Positions 38,018 to 48,215 of a DNA stretch of 64,000 nt are shown in pieces. The translations under genes and the position numbers were made by a program. Source of the DNA: Pseudomonadota bacterium (GTDB taxonomy: Bacteria > Desulfobacterota > Desulfobulbia > Desulfobulbales > Desulfocapsaceae); contig JAHJKP010000035.1 of assembly GCA_018821985.1 (NCBI GenBank), positions 1 through 64,000 of the forward strand. Reading direction: 5' to 3'. Under the pieces are notes generated by a model. It saw only the letters and a list, made by a program, of their open reading frames with translations. It ran no database searches and was not told the origin of the DNA. Within the stretch, counting starts at the first letter, position 1, and every line of letters begins with the position of its first letter.

Positions 38018-38473
38018 ATGGAACTTATATTGAAAGAAACCATAAGCACCCTCGGCCAGGAAGGCGCTATTGTGAACGTAAAATCAGGATATGGACGCAA
38101 CTACTTGCTGCCACAGGGAAAGGCGGTTCTGGCCAACGCCCAGAACAAGTCAATTTTAGACCGTAATCTTGCCACCATCAAGGCAAAACTTGAACAGCAA
38201 CGTCAGCAGGCAGAGTCTCTCTCCAAAAAACTGGCTGGAATCACTATCACCATTGCTCAGCTCTCAGGAGATGATTCCAGGCTGTTTGGTTCCATCACCA
38301 GCACCGACATTCACCAGAAATTGGCAGAGATGGACATTGTTATCGACAAGAAGCAGATTGTTCTTGCCGATCCCATCAAGACCCTCGGTGAGTTTACCGT
38401 CCCTGTCAAGGTTGGTTTTCAAATGTCCACTGATATCATTGTTAAGATAGTGCCAACTATTGAAACGGCATAA
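38018..38473 (+). CDS. rplI: Large ribosomal subunit protein bL9
   Basis: 151 residues. The N-terminal MELILKETISTLGQEGAIV and VKSGYGRNYLLPQGKA are the rRNA-binding domain, followed by the long connecting helix (AKLEQQRQQAESLSKKL) and a C-terminal domain (FGSITSTDI). GGAGCAACACC precedes ATG 38018. Confidence 0.96.
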   Translation: MELILKETISTLGQEGAIVNVKSGYGRNYLLPQGKAVLANAQNKSILDRNLATIKAKLEQQRQQAESLSKKLAGITITIAQLSGDDSRLFGSITSTDIHQKLAEMDIVIDKKQIVLADPIKTLGEFTVPVKVGFQMSTDIIVKIVPTIETA

Positions 38474-38705
38474 GAGAGTGGCAGTTTTAAAATAACCCTT
38501 GCCATATCATAAGATCTGCATCTGGATGGTAATATCAGTATGATGAGCCGTAACGAATGATCATGGGATTCATGCTTGTTTCACCACGGCTCATTATCAA
38601 TATTTTGCTGTGTTCCATTGCTTAACCATAGGATGTGCCTTTTATTTTAATGTTACACTTTTTTGAACGACGGCCTAGACCCATCGGACACTATGCGTTG
38701 CCAAC

Positions 38706-38745
38706 CAACACACCGTTAAGGAAGCACTTCCTCTTCGGTGTGTTG
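38706..38745. terminator. Hairpin between rplI and dnaB, possible terminator
   Basis: CAACACACCG / CGGTGTGTTG form a perfect ten-pair stem; an inner GAAG/CTTC stem sits in the loop. It is followed by TCATTTTATA rather than a strong T-run, so it may be a weak terminator or a regulatory structure ahead of dnaB. Confidence 0.5.
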
Positions 38746-38768
38746 TCATTTTATACCCTCTTTCCTTC

Positions 38769-40169
38769 ATGGTCAGAATCAAGATGAGTGAGTTCTATTC
38801 AATGACCGCACCTGCCGCCGCAACCCCTGAGGGCCGAGTTCCCCCTCAGAACCTTGAGGCTGAACAATCTGTGCTCGGCACGATCCTTCTCAAGGATCAG
38901 TCACTCGGCACAGTTCTTGAGATCCTGCAACCAGCAAATTTTTATCGTCCGGCCCATAAACAGATCTTTGAGGCCATGATCCAGCTCTTTGAAAAAAATG
39001 AGCCCCAGGATCTGATCACTGTTACCAATCAGCTGAAAAACAGCAACAAGCTCGATGAAGTAGGCGGCGCAGCCTACCTTGCCATGCTGACCTCCATGGT
39101 TCCCGTTACCTCCAATCTCGCTCATTACGCCAGGATTATTCGTCAGAAGGCCATTCTGAGAAACCTGATCCAGGTAAACACCGAAATCGCCTCCCGCTGT
39201 TATGACGAACAAGGCGACATCGACACTCTGGTGGATGAAGCTGAGCAGGCCATCTTTGAAATTGCCAGTTCCAAAAGCAGCCAAGGTTTTACCTCAATGG
39301 GCCAGGCAATCCCTGCCGCCTTTAAAACCATTGAAAAGCTTTATGAAAGAAAAGAGCTGATCACCGGCGCGGCAACCGGATATCTGGAGATGGACAAGAT
39401 GACCGCAGGTCTCCAGCCTTCTGATCTCATTATCCTGGCCGGTCGTCCTTCCATGGGCAAGACCGCTTTTGCCATGAATATTGCCCAGCATGTTGCGCTG
39501 GTCGATAATGTCGGGGTTGGCATCTTCAGTCTGGAGATGTCCCATGAGCAACTGGTCATGCGCCTGCTCTGTTCTGTCGGCCGCATTGATTCCCAGCGAG
39601 TTCGTACCGGTAAGCTGCTCCCCGAAGACTGGCCCAAACTGACACGAGCCGTCGGCATGCTTGAAAATGCGCCCATCTATATCGATGACACGCCGGCCAT
39701 TTCAGTTCTTGAGATGCGGGCCAAGGTCCGCAGGCTCGCAGCCCAGCATAATATCGGTTTGATCCTCGTTGACTATCTGCAGCTCATGCGCGGCCGCAAC
39801 TCCATTGAAAATCGGACCCAGGAGATCAGTGAAATATCCCGGTCACTCAAGGCCATGGCCAAGGAACTTAAAATCCCGGTTCTGGCCCTGTCGCAGCTCA
39901 ACCGTGGCCTGGAAAGCCGCACCGACAAACGGCCGATGATGTCAGATCTCCGCGAGTCAGGAGCCATTGAGCAGGATGCCGATGTAATCTGCTTTATTTA
40001 CCGTGACGAGGTGTACAATAAGGGTGAGGATAATCCGGATAAAGGCAGCGCTGAGATCATTATCGGTAAGCAGCGAAACGGTCCAACCGGTACCTTCAAG
40101 CTGACCTTCCTCAAGGAATTCACTCTCTTTGAGAACATGAGTCACTACGATGATCCCCATAGCTATTAA
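38769..40169 (+). CDS. dnaB: Replicative DNA helicase DnaB
   Basis: 466 residues. The N-terminal domain starts at PPQNLEAEQSVLG; the RecA-like C-terminal domain has Walker A GRPSMGKTAFA (~228), GIFSLEMS, LILVDYLQLM and LSQLNRGLESR. DnaB is the hexameric fork helicase. The start may be ATG 38769 or ATG 38784; neither has a clear ribosome-binding site. There is no intein. Confidence 0.95.
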   Translation: MVRIKMSEFYSMTAPAAATPEGRVPPQNLEAEQSVLGTILLKDQSLGTVLEILQPANFYRPAHKQIFEAMIQLFEKNEPQDLITVTNQLKNSNKLDEVGGAAYLAMLTSMVPVTSNLAHYARIIRQKAILRNLIQVNTEIASRCYDEQGDIDTLVDEAEQAIFEIASSKSSQGFTSMGQAIPAAFKTIEKLYERKELITGAATGYLEMDKMTAGLQPSDLIILAGRPSMGKTAFAMNIAQHVALVDNVGVGIFSLEMSHEQLVMRLLCSVGRIDSQRVRTGKLLPEDWPKLTRAVGMLENAPIYIDDTPAISVLEMRAKVRRLAAQHNIGLILVDYLQLMRGRNSIENRTQEISEISRSLKAMAKELKIPVLALSQLNRGLESRTDKRPMMSDLRESGAIEQDADVICFIYRDEVYNKGEDNPDKGSAEIIIGKQRNGPTGTFKLTFLKEFTLFENMSHYDDPHSY

Positions 40170-40270
40170 TCCCCGACTTCGACAAAGATCTTGTATAACA
40201 GCCGTTTTCAACGATAAAAGTCTTATCACAAGTCCTATATCTTTCAGTTTTTCTACACCGAGGCCCAAGC

Positions 40271-42778
40271 ATGTCCACTACTGCAGACTCAGACAACAGA
40301 TATGATTTCAAAACAATAGAGGCCAGCTGGCAGGAGTTCTGGCAGAAGAATGGGAGTTACAAGGTCTCTGAAGACGATCCTCGCGAAAAGTATTACGCCC
40401 TGGAGATGTTTCCCTATCCTTCCGGCCGCATTCACATGGGTCATGTCCGTAACTATTCCATAGGGGACGTCATCGCCCGCTATAAGCGGCTGCGGGGCTT
40501 CAATGTCCTGCATCCCATGGGCTGGGACGCCTTTGGCCTGCCCGCAGAAAATGCCGCCCAGAAGAACAATACCCACCCGGCACGCTGGACCTATGACAAT
40601 ATTGATTACATGCGCAACCAGCTGCGCAAACTTGGCCTCTCCTATGACTGGGACCGCGAGATCGCCACCTGCAACCCCGGCTATTACCGCTGGGAGCAGC
40701 TCCTTTTCCTGCAGATGTACGAAAAAGGACTTGCCTATCAGAAGAATACCACGGTCAACTGGTGCACATCCTGCCAGACCGTACTCGCCAATGAACAGGT
40801 TATTGACGGCACCTGCTGGCGCTGCGATGAGCCCGTGACTCCCCGCCAGATGAATGGCTGGTTTTTCAAGATCACCGATTACGCTGAGGAACTTCTCCGT
40901 GATCTTGACAAACTAAGCGGCTGGCCGGACAAGGTTGTGACCATGCAGCGCAACTGGATTGGCAAATCAGAGGGCCTCACCTGTGATTTCAAGATTGAAG
41001 GCAGCGGGGAGCTCCTCTCCATTTTCACCACCCGCCCCGACACCATCTTTGGTGTGACCTTCATGTCCATTGCCGCTGAACATCCACTGGTGGAGACCCT
41101 GATCAAGGGATCAGAGCGAGAAAAAGAGATCCGTGACTTTATCGACGCCATTATCCAGGAAAAACAGCAACAGAAGCCTGATGATGAACAGGAGAAAAAA
41201 GGGATCTTTACCGGAAGATACTGCATCAATCCCTTTAACGGCGACAAGATCCCGGTCTATGTGGCCAATTTTGTCCTCATGGGTTATGGCACTGGGGCAG
41301 TCATGGCAGTGCCCGCCCATGACCAGCGGGATTTTGAATTTGCCCGCAGATATGACCTTCCCATCAAGGTGGTTGTGATTCCTGAGGGTACACCCCTCTC
41401 TGCAGAGGAGATGGAGGCGGCCTCCATTGATCCAGGTCTGCTGGCAGACTCAGGAAGATTCAGCACCATGGCCTCAACAGAGGCCAGACAGGCCATTATC
41501 GAGCATGCCATAGCGGAGGGTTTTGGCGCAGCCCATACCACCTATCGGTTGCGCGACTGGGGGATTTCCCGGCAGCGGTACTGGGGGGCGCCGATCCCCA
41601 TGATCTACTGTGATAAATGCGGTGTCCAACCCGTACCTGTGGAGCAGTTGCCCCTGATCCTGCCGGAAGACACCGAAACAGCTGAGAATACCTGCGCACC
41701 TCTGCATCAGCGCGACTCCTTCCTGAAGACCAGCTGCCCTGCTTGTGGCGGCGCGGCACGGCGTGAGACCGATACCATGGACACCTTTGTGGAATCCTCC
41801 TGGTATTTTGCCCGTTATACCTGCCCGCGTCATACCGAAGCGCCCATAGACCGGGCCAAGGCCTTGCACTGGCTGCCGGTGGATCAGTATATCGGAGGAG
41901 TGGAACATGCCATCCTCCACCTGCTCTACTCCCGTTTTTTCACGAAAGTCCTCCGCGATCTGGGCTACCTCGACATTGACGAACCCTTCACCAAACTTTT
42001 GACCCAGGGAATGGTGATCAAGGATGGTTCCAAGATGTCAAAATCAAAGGGAAACGTGGTTGACCCCAATGATCTGATCAACGAATATGGGGCGGATACA
42101 GTGCGACTCTTCAGTCTTTTTGCCGCCCCACCGGAAAAAGATCTGGAATGGAATGCCAAGGGCGTAGAAGGTTCCTTTCGTTTTCTCAACCGGGTCTATC
42201 GCTATGTTATGGGCCACAAGGAGCTCCTGGCCCGGACAACAAAAAGGGAAATCGAGATCCGCTGTGAGGCGGATCAAGCCCTTCATCGCAAGACCCACCA
42301 GACTATCCATAGGGTGACCTTGAACATCGAGAACAACTTCCATTTTAACACCGCCATCAGCGGCATCATGGAACTGTTCAACACCTTGACCACCCTTGCT
42401 CCTTTGGAAATCGACAAGAGCCGGGAGACTGTGACACCCGGCTTGATCCATGAGGCGGTGCAAACGATTCTCCTTCTGCTCTCCCCCATGGTTCCCCATT
42501 TCTGTGCAGAACTGTGGCAACAGATTGGTAACTCCCGTCCCATAGACCAGGAACAGTGGCCCGAGCTGGACATCGAGGCGGCCAAAGAAGAGGAGCTGAC
42601 CCTCGTCCTTCAGGTCAACGGCAAGGTTCGTTCCCGTCTTCTGGTTCCTGCGGATATCAGTGATGAGGAGATTAAAGAAAAGGCGTTGAACGACGAGAAT
42701 GTCCTGAAGATTATTGCGGCCAAGCCTGTCAAAAAGATTATTATCGTGCAGAAGAAGCTTGTGAATATTGTTATTTAA
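40271..42778 (+). CDS. leuS: Leucyl-tRNA synthetase
   Basis: 835 residues, class I synthetase. The HIGH-type motif is HMGHVRNY (~55), the CP1 editing domain carries TTRPDTIFGVTF, and the KMSKS loop is KMSKSKG (~588). A zinc-type CxxC pair (CTSCQ, CWRC) and the C-terminal domain (LQVNGKVRSRL) are also present. It lies 101 bases after dnaB on the same strand. Confidence 0.96.
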   Translation: MSTTADSDNRYDFKTIEASWQEFWQKNGSYKVSEDDPREKYYALEMFPYPSGRIHMGHVRNYSIGDVIARYKRLRGFNVLHPMGWDAFGLPAENAAQKNNTHPARWTYDNIDYMRNQLRKLGLSYDWDREIATCNPGYYRWEQLLFLQMYEKGLAYQKNTTVNWCTSCQTVLANEQVIDGTCWRCDEPVTPRQMNGWFFKITDYAEELLRDLDKLSGWPDKVVTMQRNWIGKSEGLTCDFKIEGSGELLSIFTTRPDTIFGVTFMSIAAEHPLVETLIKGSEREKEIRDFIDAIIQEKQQQKPDDEQEKKGIFTGRYCINPFNGDKIPVYVANFVLMGYGTGAVMAVPAHDQRDFEFARRYDLPIKVVVIPEGTPLSAEEMEAASIDPGLLADSGRFSTMASTEARQAIIEHAIAEGFGAAHTTYRLRDWGISRQRYWGAPIPMIYCDKCGVQPVPVEQLPLILPEDTETAENTCAPLHQRDSFLKTSCPACGGAARRETDTMDTFVESSWYFARYTCPRHTEAPIDRAKALHWLPVDQYIGGVEHAILHLLYSRFFTKVLRDLGYLDIDEPFTKLLTQGMVIKDGSKMSKSKGNVVDPNDLINEYGADTVRLFSLFAAPPEKDLEWNAKGVEGSFRFLNRVYRYVMGHKELLARTTKREIEIRCEADQALHRKTHQTIHRVTLNIENNFHFNTAISGIMELFNTLTTLAPLEIDKSRETVTPGLIHEAVQTILLLLSPMVPHFCAELWQQIGNSRPIDQEQWPELDIEAAKEEELTLVLQVNGKVRSRLLVPADISDEEIKEKALNDENVLKIIAAKPVKKIIIVQKKLVNIVI

Positions 42779-42901
42779 GGATATTTTAATTAGGGTTTTG
42801 TAATAACATAACTGTAATATTGAAATAGCGTAAACAGCATAAGATGCTGGTCGCTCCTGCACCGTCCATGGCACCCGCGACACTGGGCCATCCTTGGCCT
42901 G

Positions 42902-42942
42902 CGTAACGAAAAAGTTAAAGATGTAATGATTATTTCGTTACG
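42902..42942. repeat. Inverted repeat before lptE
   Basis: CGTAACGAAA / TTTCGTTACG, ten perfect pairs separated by 21 bases, 30 bases upstream of the lptE start. Could be an attenuator or an operator; no T-run follows. Confidence 0.4.
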
Positions 42943-42972
42943 GCTTCTAAACTTATATATTGGAGTAAACTG

Positions 42973-43500
42973 TTGAAAACAACACTTCGTCTCAGTTCGC
43001 TTTTTCTCCTTACCGCTCTCTGTCTTGCTGCCTGTGGGTACCATAGTCCTTATGTCTATAGCGGCCCTGAAAAATCCATCTATGTTACCCATTGGAAGAA
43101 CAGAACAAATGCCCTGCAACTTGACACCAAAATCTATCAGTCATTAACCCACTGGTTCCAAAAATCCAATTCTCTGAAAGTAACGAATGAAAAGACAGGA
43201 GCCGATCTTATCCTTGCCGGCGAGATCCTCTCCATTCAGCTGCCAAGCCTCTCGTATGGTGCCGGTAACAACACTACTGCAGTAAAGGTCATTCTCGTTG
43301 TCCGCTACATTCTCAAAGATATCAAAACTGACAAAGTGCTGTTGGAGGTTCCTGGCGAAACATGGACACAGGATTCCCGCATAGCAAGCAGCTCAACAGC
43401 GAGCTCAGACAATGAAGAAAAAGCCCTGGCATCCATTATTGACGATCTTTCAGAAAAGATTTACATGAAGGCACTGGACAGATTATCACAGATACAATAA
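42973..43500 (+). CDS. lptE: LPS-assembly lipoprotein LptE
   Basis: 175 residues. A signal peptide with lipobox LAAC (LFLLTALCLAAC-GYHS) predicts an outer-membrane lipoprotein. The body is an LptE/RlpB-like fold: TKIYQSLTHWF, ADLILAGEILS, ALASIIDDLSEKIY. LptE plugs the LptD barrel that inserts lipopolysaccharide, and the gene commonly follows leuS. The start is TTG 42973 with GGAG at 42962-42965. Confidence 0.85.
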   Translation: MKTTLRLSSLFLLTALCLAACGYHSPYVYSGPEKSIYVTHWKNRTNALQLDTKIYQSLTHWFQKSNSLKVTNEKTGADLILAGEILSIQLPSLSYGAGNNTTAVKVILVVRYILKDIKTDKVLLEVPGETWTQDSRIASSSTASSDNEEKALASIIDDLSEKIYMKALDRLSQIQ

Positions 43501-43637
43501 TCGATGGGGAATATTTTTTTATTTTCTGCTTTCTTTTAGCGCGGATTCAAAACCCCATTTGAGGTGTTTTTTTTGGTAAGACGACGCGCCATAGTGCATC
43601 GTCATTGGGAGTTGCACTTCGAAGTTGAATCCGCCAT

Positions 43638-43675
43638 GCAAAAAGGCCATCCCTGAACCGGGATGGCCTTTTTGC
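43638..43675. terminator. Bidirectional rho-independent terminator between lptE and tkt
   Basis: GCAAAAAGGCCATCCC / GGGATGGCCTTTTTGC form a perfect stem with loop TGAACC; A- and T-tracts allow termination from both converging genes. Confidence 0.9.
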
Positions 43676-43701
43676 TTTCCTCATTTATAATACAACTTAT
43701 T

Positions 43702-45633
43702 TCATAACAAGCCTTTCACCGTCGCAGCGATTGAGCCGGCATCAAGTCCCTGCCTGGCGTACAACTCTGCCGGTTGCCCAGACCCACCATAAAATTGAAC
43801 CCCGCATCTCTTAAAGGCGACCGCCTTCCCCGCCTCGGCAAGCACTAAGGCCACCATAGCCCCAAGTCCGGTGTCGACATGATGATCTTCAACTGTGACC
43901 ACTGGCCCATTATCTGCGGCCTCAAGAACGGCATCCTTATCAAGAGGCACCAGAGAGGCCATATTCAACACCGCCACTGATTTTCCGTCTCTCACAAGCA
44001 GGGCCCATGCCTCCATGACCGTTGGGGTCAGCGCCCCATAGGTAATAATAGTGGCCTCAGAGCCCCGACGCAGCCAATCTGCCTTCCCTGCCTGAAAGGT
44101 GTAAGCTGCATCATAGAAGGGGCTTCCATCTTCCTTCAGGATCACCGGGGTAATCGAACGCCCCATGCCCACAAAGACATTGCCGGCATGGGCGGCAGCA
44201 TAACGGATAATGCGGTCGGTCTGATTGGGATCGGCAGGCATGAATACGGAAAATCGGAAGAAGTTGCGCGTAAGTCCCAGATAATCAATACACTGATGCG
44301 TCGGACCATCCTCCCCCACATCCAGCCCCACATGAGTGGCGACCACCTTCACGTTGGTATGATTAAAATCATTGATGCGGGTCTGATTATAGACCTCAGA
44401 GAGGGCAAAGACGCCAAAGGTGCTGAAGAAAGGCACCATGCCCACAGAACTCATACCACCGGCCATACTGGCGGCATGATGCTCCTGAATACCTGCCTCA
44501 ATATAAGCGCCTGGTGAATGTTTGCGAAAGCCTCCCATCTTTACCGATCCTTCCAGATCACAGGAGATACCGCTGATCCTGATTGTTCCTTCAACATTGT
44601 TGGCCTCGGCCAGTCCCTGCAGGGCATTTCCATAGGCGGAACGGTTATCGGTCTTGGCATCAGCACCATACAGAAGAGGCGCACCTGTAGAGAGTTCCGG
44701 CGCATTGGATACATATTTACGAATGCTATGGGTGGCTACAGGCAGGGCGCGCAAGGCCTCCCATTTTTCCACATCATTTTCAACTCCCAGCTCCTTCAGC
44801 GCATCAGCCAGCAAGGTGCGGTTCAAAGGTGAGCCATGATACTTGGCCAGGTTCTCCATAAAGGAAATCCCCTTACCCATGGTGGTACGGGCCACAATCA
44901 CTGTCGGTTTCCCGCATGGTTTGGTGTAGGCGTCGGCCAAGGCGCGAAAGTAGCTATTGTAGTCATGCCCGTCTTCCAGATATTTAACGTCCCAGTTATT
45001 GGTGGAGTACATGGCCCGGACCGACTGAGGCATGATATCCTCGGTGGCACCGCAGATCTGCAGATGATTGCGGTCAATAACCACAATTAGGTTATCGAGC
45101 TTGTATTTATTGGCAAAACGAATGGCCTCACAAATCTGCCCCTTCTGCTGTTCCCCATCACCCATAAAGACAATAACTTTGTTCGGACGCCCTTGGATCT
45201 TGAAGGCCTGGGCAATACCAACGGCGGTGGAGAGGCCCTGGCCCAGATTGCCGGTATCCCACTCAACCCCCGGGACAATGCGCTCCACATGACCGGGAAA
45301 TCCGGAACCAGTCCGGCGAAATCCGCTCAGGAAATCCTCCTGATTGAAGTATCCATATTCAGACAGCGTCGAATAGACGCCTGGAGAGATATGGCCCATG
45401 CTGACGATAACCCGATCCCTCTCTTCCATGTCCGGATTCTTGGGGTCATGGTTAATACAGCCATAGGTGACAAGCAGCATGTCGAGGGAGGAAAGAGAGC
45501 CGCCTGGATGTCCGGAGGCGGCAAGGCTGGTGCAAAGCAGGATATTTTTGGCACAACGAACGCGCATCTCGCGCAATCCCTGCAATTCTTGACTGGACAA
45601 TTCACTTGATTGCATATTTAATTGCAGTGGCAT
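43702..45633 (-). CDS. tkt: Transketolase
   Basis: 643 residues from ATG 45633, preferred over a TTG at 45645 because GGAG then ends six bases before it. ThDP-binding motif FMGDGEQQKGQICEAIRFAN, HPGGSLSS, and the pyrimidine-domain GVFALSEV and HVGLDVGEDGPTHQ are present. Transketolase transfers two-carbon units in the pentose phosphate network. Both halves are in a single chain. It converges with lptE. Confidence 0.9.
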   Translation of the reverse strand: MPLQLNMQSSELSSQELQGLREMRVRCAKNILLCTSLAASGHPGGSLSSLDMLLVTYGCINHDPKNPDMEERDRVIVSMGHISPGVYSTLSEYGYFNQEDFLSGFRRTGSGFPGHVERIVPGVEWDTGNLGQGLSTAVGIAQAFKIQGRPNKVIVFMGDGEQQKGQICEAIRFANKYKLDNLIVVIDRNHLQICGATEDIMPQSVRAMYSTNNWDVKYLEDGHDYNSYFRALADAYTKPCGKPTVIVARTTMGKGISFMENLAKYHGSPLNRTLLADALKELGVENDVEKWEALRALPVATHSIRKYVSNAPELSTGAPLLYGADAKTDNRSAYGNALQGLAEANNVEGTIRISGISCDLEGSVKMGGFRKHSPGAYIEAGIQEHHAASMAGGMSSVGMVPFFSTFGVFALSEVYNQTRINDFNHTNVKVVATHVGLDVGEDGPTHQCIDYLGLTRNFFRFSVFMPADPNQTDRIIRYAAAHAGNVFVGMGRSITPVILKEDGSPFYDAAYTFQAGKADWLRRGSEATIITYGALTPTVMEAWALLVRDGKSVAVLNMASLVPLDKDAVLEAADNGPVVTVEDHHVDTGLGAMVALVLAEAGKAVAFKRCGVQFYGGSGQPAELYARQGLDAGSIAATVKGLL

Positions 45634-45882
45634 ATGGTTCTCCAATTATGGTAATAAAGAAACTTATAAAGAGTTCGTCTCTCAGCCAGACTGTCATGGA
45701 CGTATAAAACTGACCTGAAGAAGACAAAAATCGGCATGAGGGCCTGATTGAGAAATACGCTGAAAAGCATTTTCCCAAATGGCCCCTGATTCCTTTCTCA
45801 ATCACGATGAAAACAGAAACGGAATAAATGAACTAAAAAAATTAAATTACTCTGTTTGTAAAAAAATATCAGCAATAAAAAT

Positions 45883-46842
45883 ATGCTTCACATCGCTAAC
45901 CTGACTCTCGACTCGCCCTTTCTCCTTGCCCCCTTGGCCGGATACACCGACCTCCCTTTTCGCCAACTTTGCCGGGAGTTCGGGGCCGGAATGGTTGTCT
46001 CCGAGATGATCAGCTGCCATGGTCTGGTCTATGGACAGGCCAAAACAAGAGCCATGCTCGCCTCAAATCCTGCAGAGCGACCTGTGGCTTTTCAACTTTT
46101 TGGAGCAGATCCTGCCATAATGGGCGAGGCCGCGGCCCTGCTCAGCACCTTTCATCCTGATTGTATTGATATCAATATGGGCTGCCCGGTCAAAAAAGTA
46201 ACCAAGCGGGGGGCAGGCGCCGCCCTGATGCAGGAGCCGCAACTGGCAAAATCAATCCTGACCAGCGTCATCAACAACAGCACGGTCCCGGTCACCGTAA
46301 AAACCAGGATCGGGGTGGACAGCCGGAATATCTCAGCAATCTCCTTTGCCAGAATGGTAGAAGATGCCGGGGCTGCCGCCATCACTGTGCATGGCCGCAC
46401 CTGGGCCCAAGGGTTCACCGGCACTGCGGACTGGGATGTCATTGCCCAGGTGAAACAGGCAGTGTCTCTTCCGGTCATTGGTAACGGTGACATCCACTCC
46501 CATGCCCAGGGTCTGGAGATGATGCACCGGAGTGGCTGTGACGGGATCATGATTGGCCGGGCAGCGTTAGGCAACCCCTGGGTCTTTTCTCCGGGCGGCA
46601 AACCAACCGACTTGGCAAGCCTGATGGATGGTGTCTTTCGCCATCTGGAGCTGATCGAGGAATCACTGACGACAGATCACATGCCAGGCGATATCAAAAA
46701 TCATCTTGGCCGTTATTTCAAGGCACTGCCTGAAAGCGCACGATACCGGAAAATGATCTATGACTGCAAAGACCTTCCTGGCCTGCGCCAAGCCCTTGAA
46801 TCCATCAGGGCAGGCACAACAGGCAACAACAATTGGGAATAA
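45883..46842 (+). CDS. dusB: tRNA-dihydrouridine synthase, DusB-like
   Basis: 319 residues. FMN-binding TIM barrel: LAPLAGYTDLPFR, then INMGCPVKKVTKRGAGAAL with the catalytic Cys, VKTRIG, TVHGRTWAQGF and IGNGDIHS, then GIMIGRAALGNPW. Dus enzymes reduce uridines in the tRNA D-loop with NADPH. The stop is 12 bases before the rarA ATG, so they are probably co-transcribed. Confidence 0.92.
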   Translation: MLHIANLTLDSPFLLAPLAGYTDLPFRQLCREFGAGMVVSEMISCHGLVYGQAKTRAMLASNPAERPVAFQLFGADPAIMGEAAALLSTFHPDCIDINMGCPVKKVTKRGAGAALMQEPQLAKSILTSVINNSTVPVTVKTRIGVDSRNISAISFARMVEDAGAAAITVHGRTWAQGFTGTADWDVIAQVKQAVSLPVIGNGDIHSHAQGLEMMHRSGCDGIMIGRAALGNPWVFSPGGKPTDLASLMDGVFRHLELIEESLTTDHMPGDIKNHLGRYFKALPESARYRKMIYDCKDLPGLRQALESIRAGTTGNNNWE

Positions 46843-46853
46843 ATTCCTCCACA

Positions 46854-48215
46854 ATGACCACAGACAAATCGCCACTTCATAGTTCATCCCCCCTGGCTGA
46901 ACGGATGCGCCCCCATACCCTTGAAGGATTCGCCGGCCAGGAATCTCTGCTGGGGCCAGGAAAGATGCTGAGTACCGTGATCAGCTCCGGTGCCCTCCCC
47001 TCCCTGATCCTCTGGGGGCCACCTGGAACCGGCAAAACCACCCTTGCCAAGATCTTGGCAGAATCCACCTCTGCCTATTTTGTCTTTTTTTCAGCCGTCC
47101 TCTCCGGGGTAAAAGAAGTCCGCCAAATCGTGGAAAAGGCCCAGGAACTTCTGAAGACAGAAAACAGGGCCACCGTTTTTTTTATCGATGAGATCCACCG
47201 TTTCAACAAAAGCCAGCAGGACGCCTTCCTTCCCCATGTGGAATCCGGCCTTTTCACCCTCATTGGGGCCACCACCGAGAATCCCTCTTTTCACGTCACG
47301 GCCCCACTACTCTCCCGTTGCCGGGTCCTTGTTCTCCATGCCCTTGAACGGGAACACCTGCAGACCATCTTCCTTCGCGCCCTGAATGATCCTGACAAGG
47401 GTCTGGGACATTATCATCTCCATTTTACCGATGAGTCTCTGGCCCAATTGATCACTCTTGCAGACGGCGATGCCAGGATGGGCCTCAATGTCCTGGAAAT
47501 CGCAGCCACCCTTGCCCTGCACCGTTTTCAAAATACGCCGGACTCAGAGTCCCCAACCATCACCAGCGACGATATCGCAGAGGCGGGGCAACATAAATCG
47601 CTGCGCTACGACAAGGATGGCGAGGAGCATTATAATCTGATATCGGCCCTGCACAAGTCCCTGCGCGACTCAGATCCAGACGGTGCCCTTTACTGGCTCT
47701 ACCGGATGCTGGAGGCTGGAGAAGAACCGCTCTATATCTGCCGCCGCCTGATCCGCTTCGCCTCAGAGGATATAGGGGTTGCCGATCCGCAGGCCCTCAG
47801 CCAGACCATCAGTTGCCAACAGGCCTTTCAGACCCTCGGCCTCCCGGAAGGGACCCTGGCTATGGCCCAGGCCGTAGTCTATCTGGCCACGGCCCCCAAG
47901 AGCAATGCCCTCTACACGGCGGAGTCAGCTGTTCGTCACCATATAGCCCGCACCGGTTCGCTGCCCGTGCCCATGCACCTGCGCAATGCCGCAACCAGCC
48001 TCATGAAGAAACTGGGCTATGGCAAGGGATATCAGTATGCCCACGACCAAACCCAAGGCTTAGTGGAACAGAATCACCTCCCACCAGAACTTGCAGGCAC
48101 CAATTTTTATTCTCCCACCGCCAGAGGCTATGAAGCGGTGATCAAAGACAGACTCAACAAATGGCGCCAGATCCTTCAACAGCGTAAACAGGAACAGAAT
48201 GAATCCAGAAAATAA
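46854..48215 (+). CDS. rarA: Replication-associated recombination protein RarA (MgsA)
   Basis: 453 residues from ATG 46854; a TTG at 46833 would overlap dusB and is less likely. AAA+ motifs: Walker [13 protein letters not shown], Walker [15 protein letters not shown], sensor GATTENPSF; the C-terminal tetramerisation region with [17 protein letters not shown] and SEDIGVADP is also present. RarA acts at stalled replication forks. The 3' end overlaps the next gene start by 17 bases. Confidence 0.92.
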   Translation: MTTDKSPLHSSSPLAERMRPHTLEGFAGQESLLGPGKMLSTVISSGALPSLILWGPPGTGKTTLAKILAESTSAYFVFFSAVLSGVKEVRQIVEKAQELLKTENRATVFFIDEIHRFNKSQQDAFLPHVESGLFTLIGATTENPSFHVTAPLLSRCRVLVLHALEREHLQTIFLRALNDPDKGLGHYHLHFTDESLAQLITLADGDARMGLNVLEIAATLALHRFQNTPDSESPTITSDDIAEAGQHKSLRYDKDGEEHYNLISALHKSLRDSDPDGALYWLYRMLEAGEEPLYICRRLIRFASEDIGVADPQALSQTISCQQAFQTLGLPEGTLAMAQAVVYLATAPKSNALYTAESAVRHHIARTGSLPVPMHLRNAATSLMKKLGYGKGYQYAHDQTQGLVEQNHLPPELAGTNFYSPTARGYEAVIKDRLNKWRQILQQRKQEQNESRK

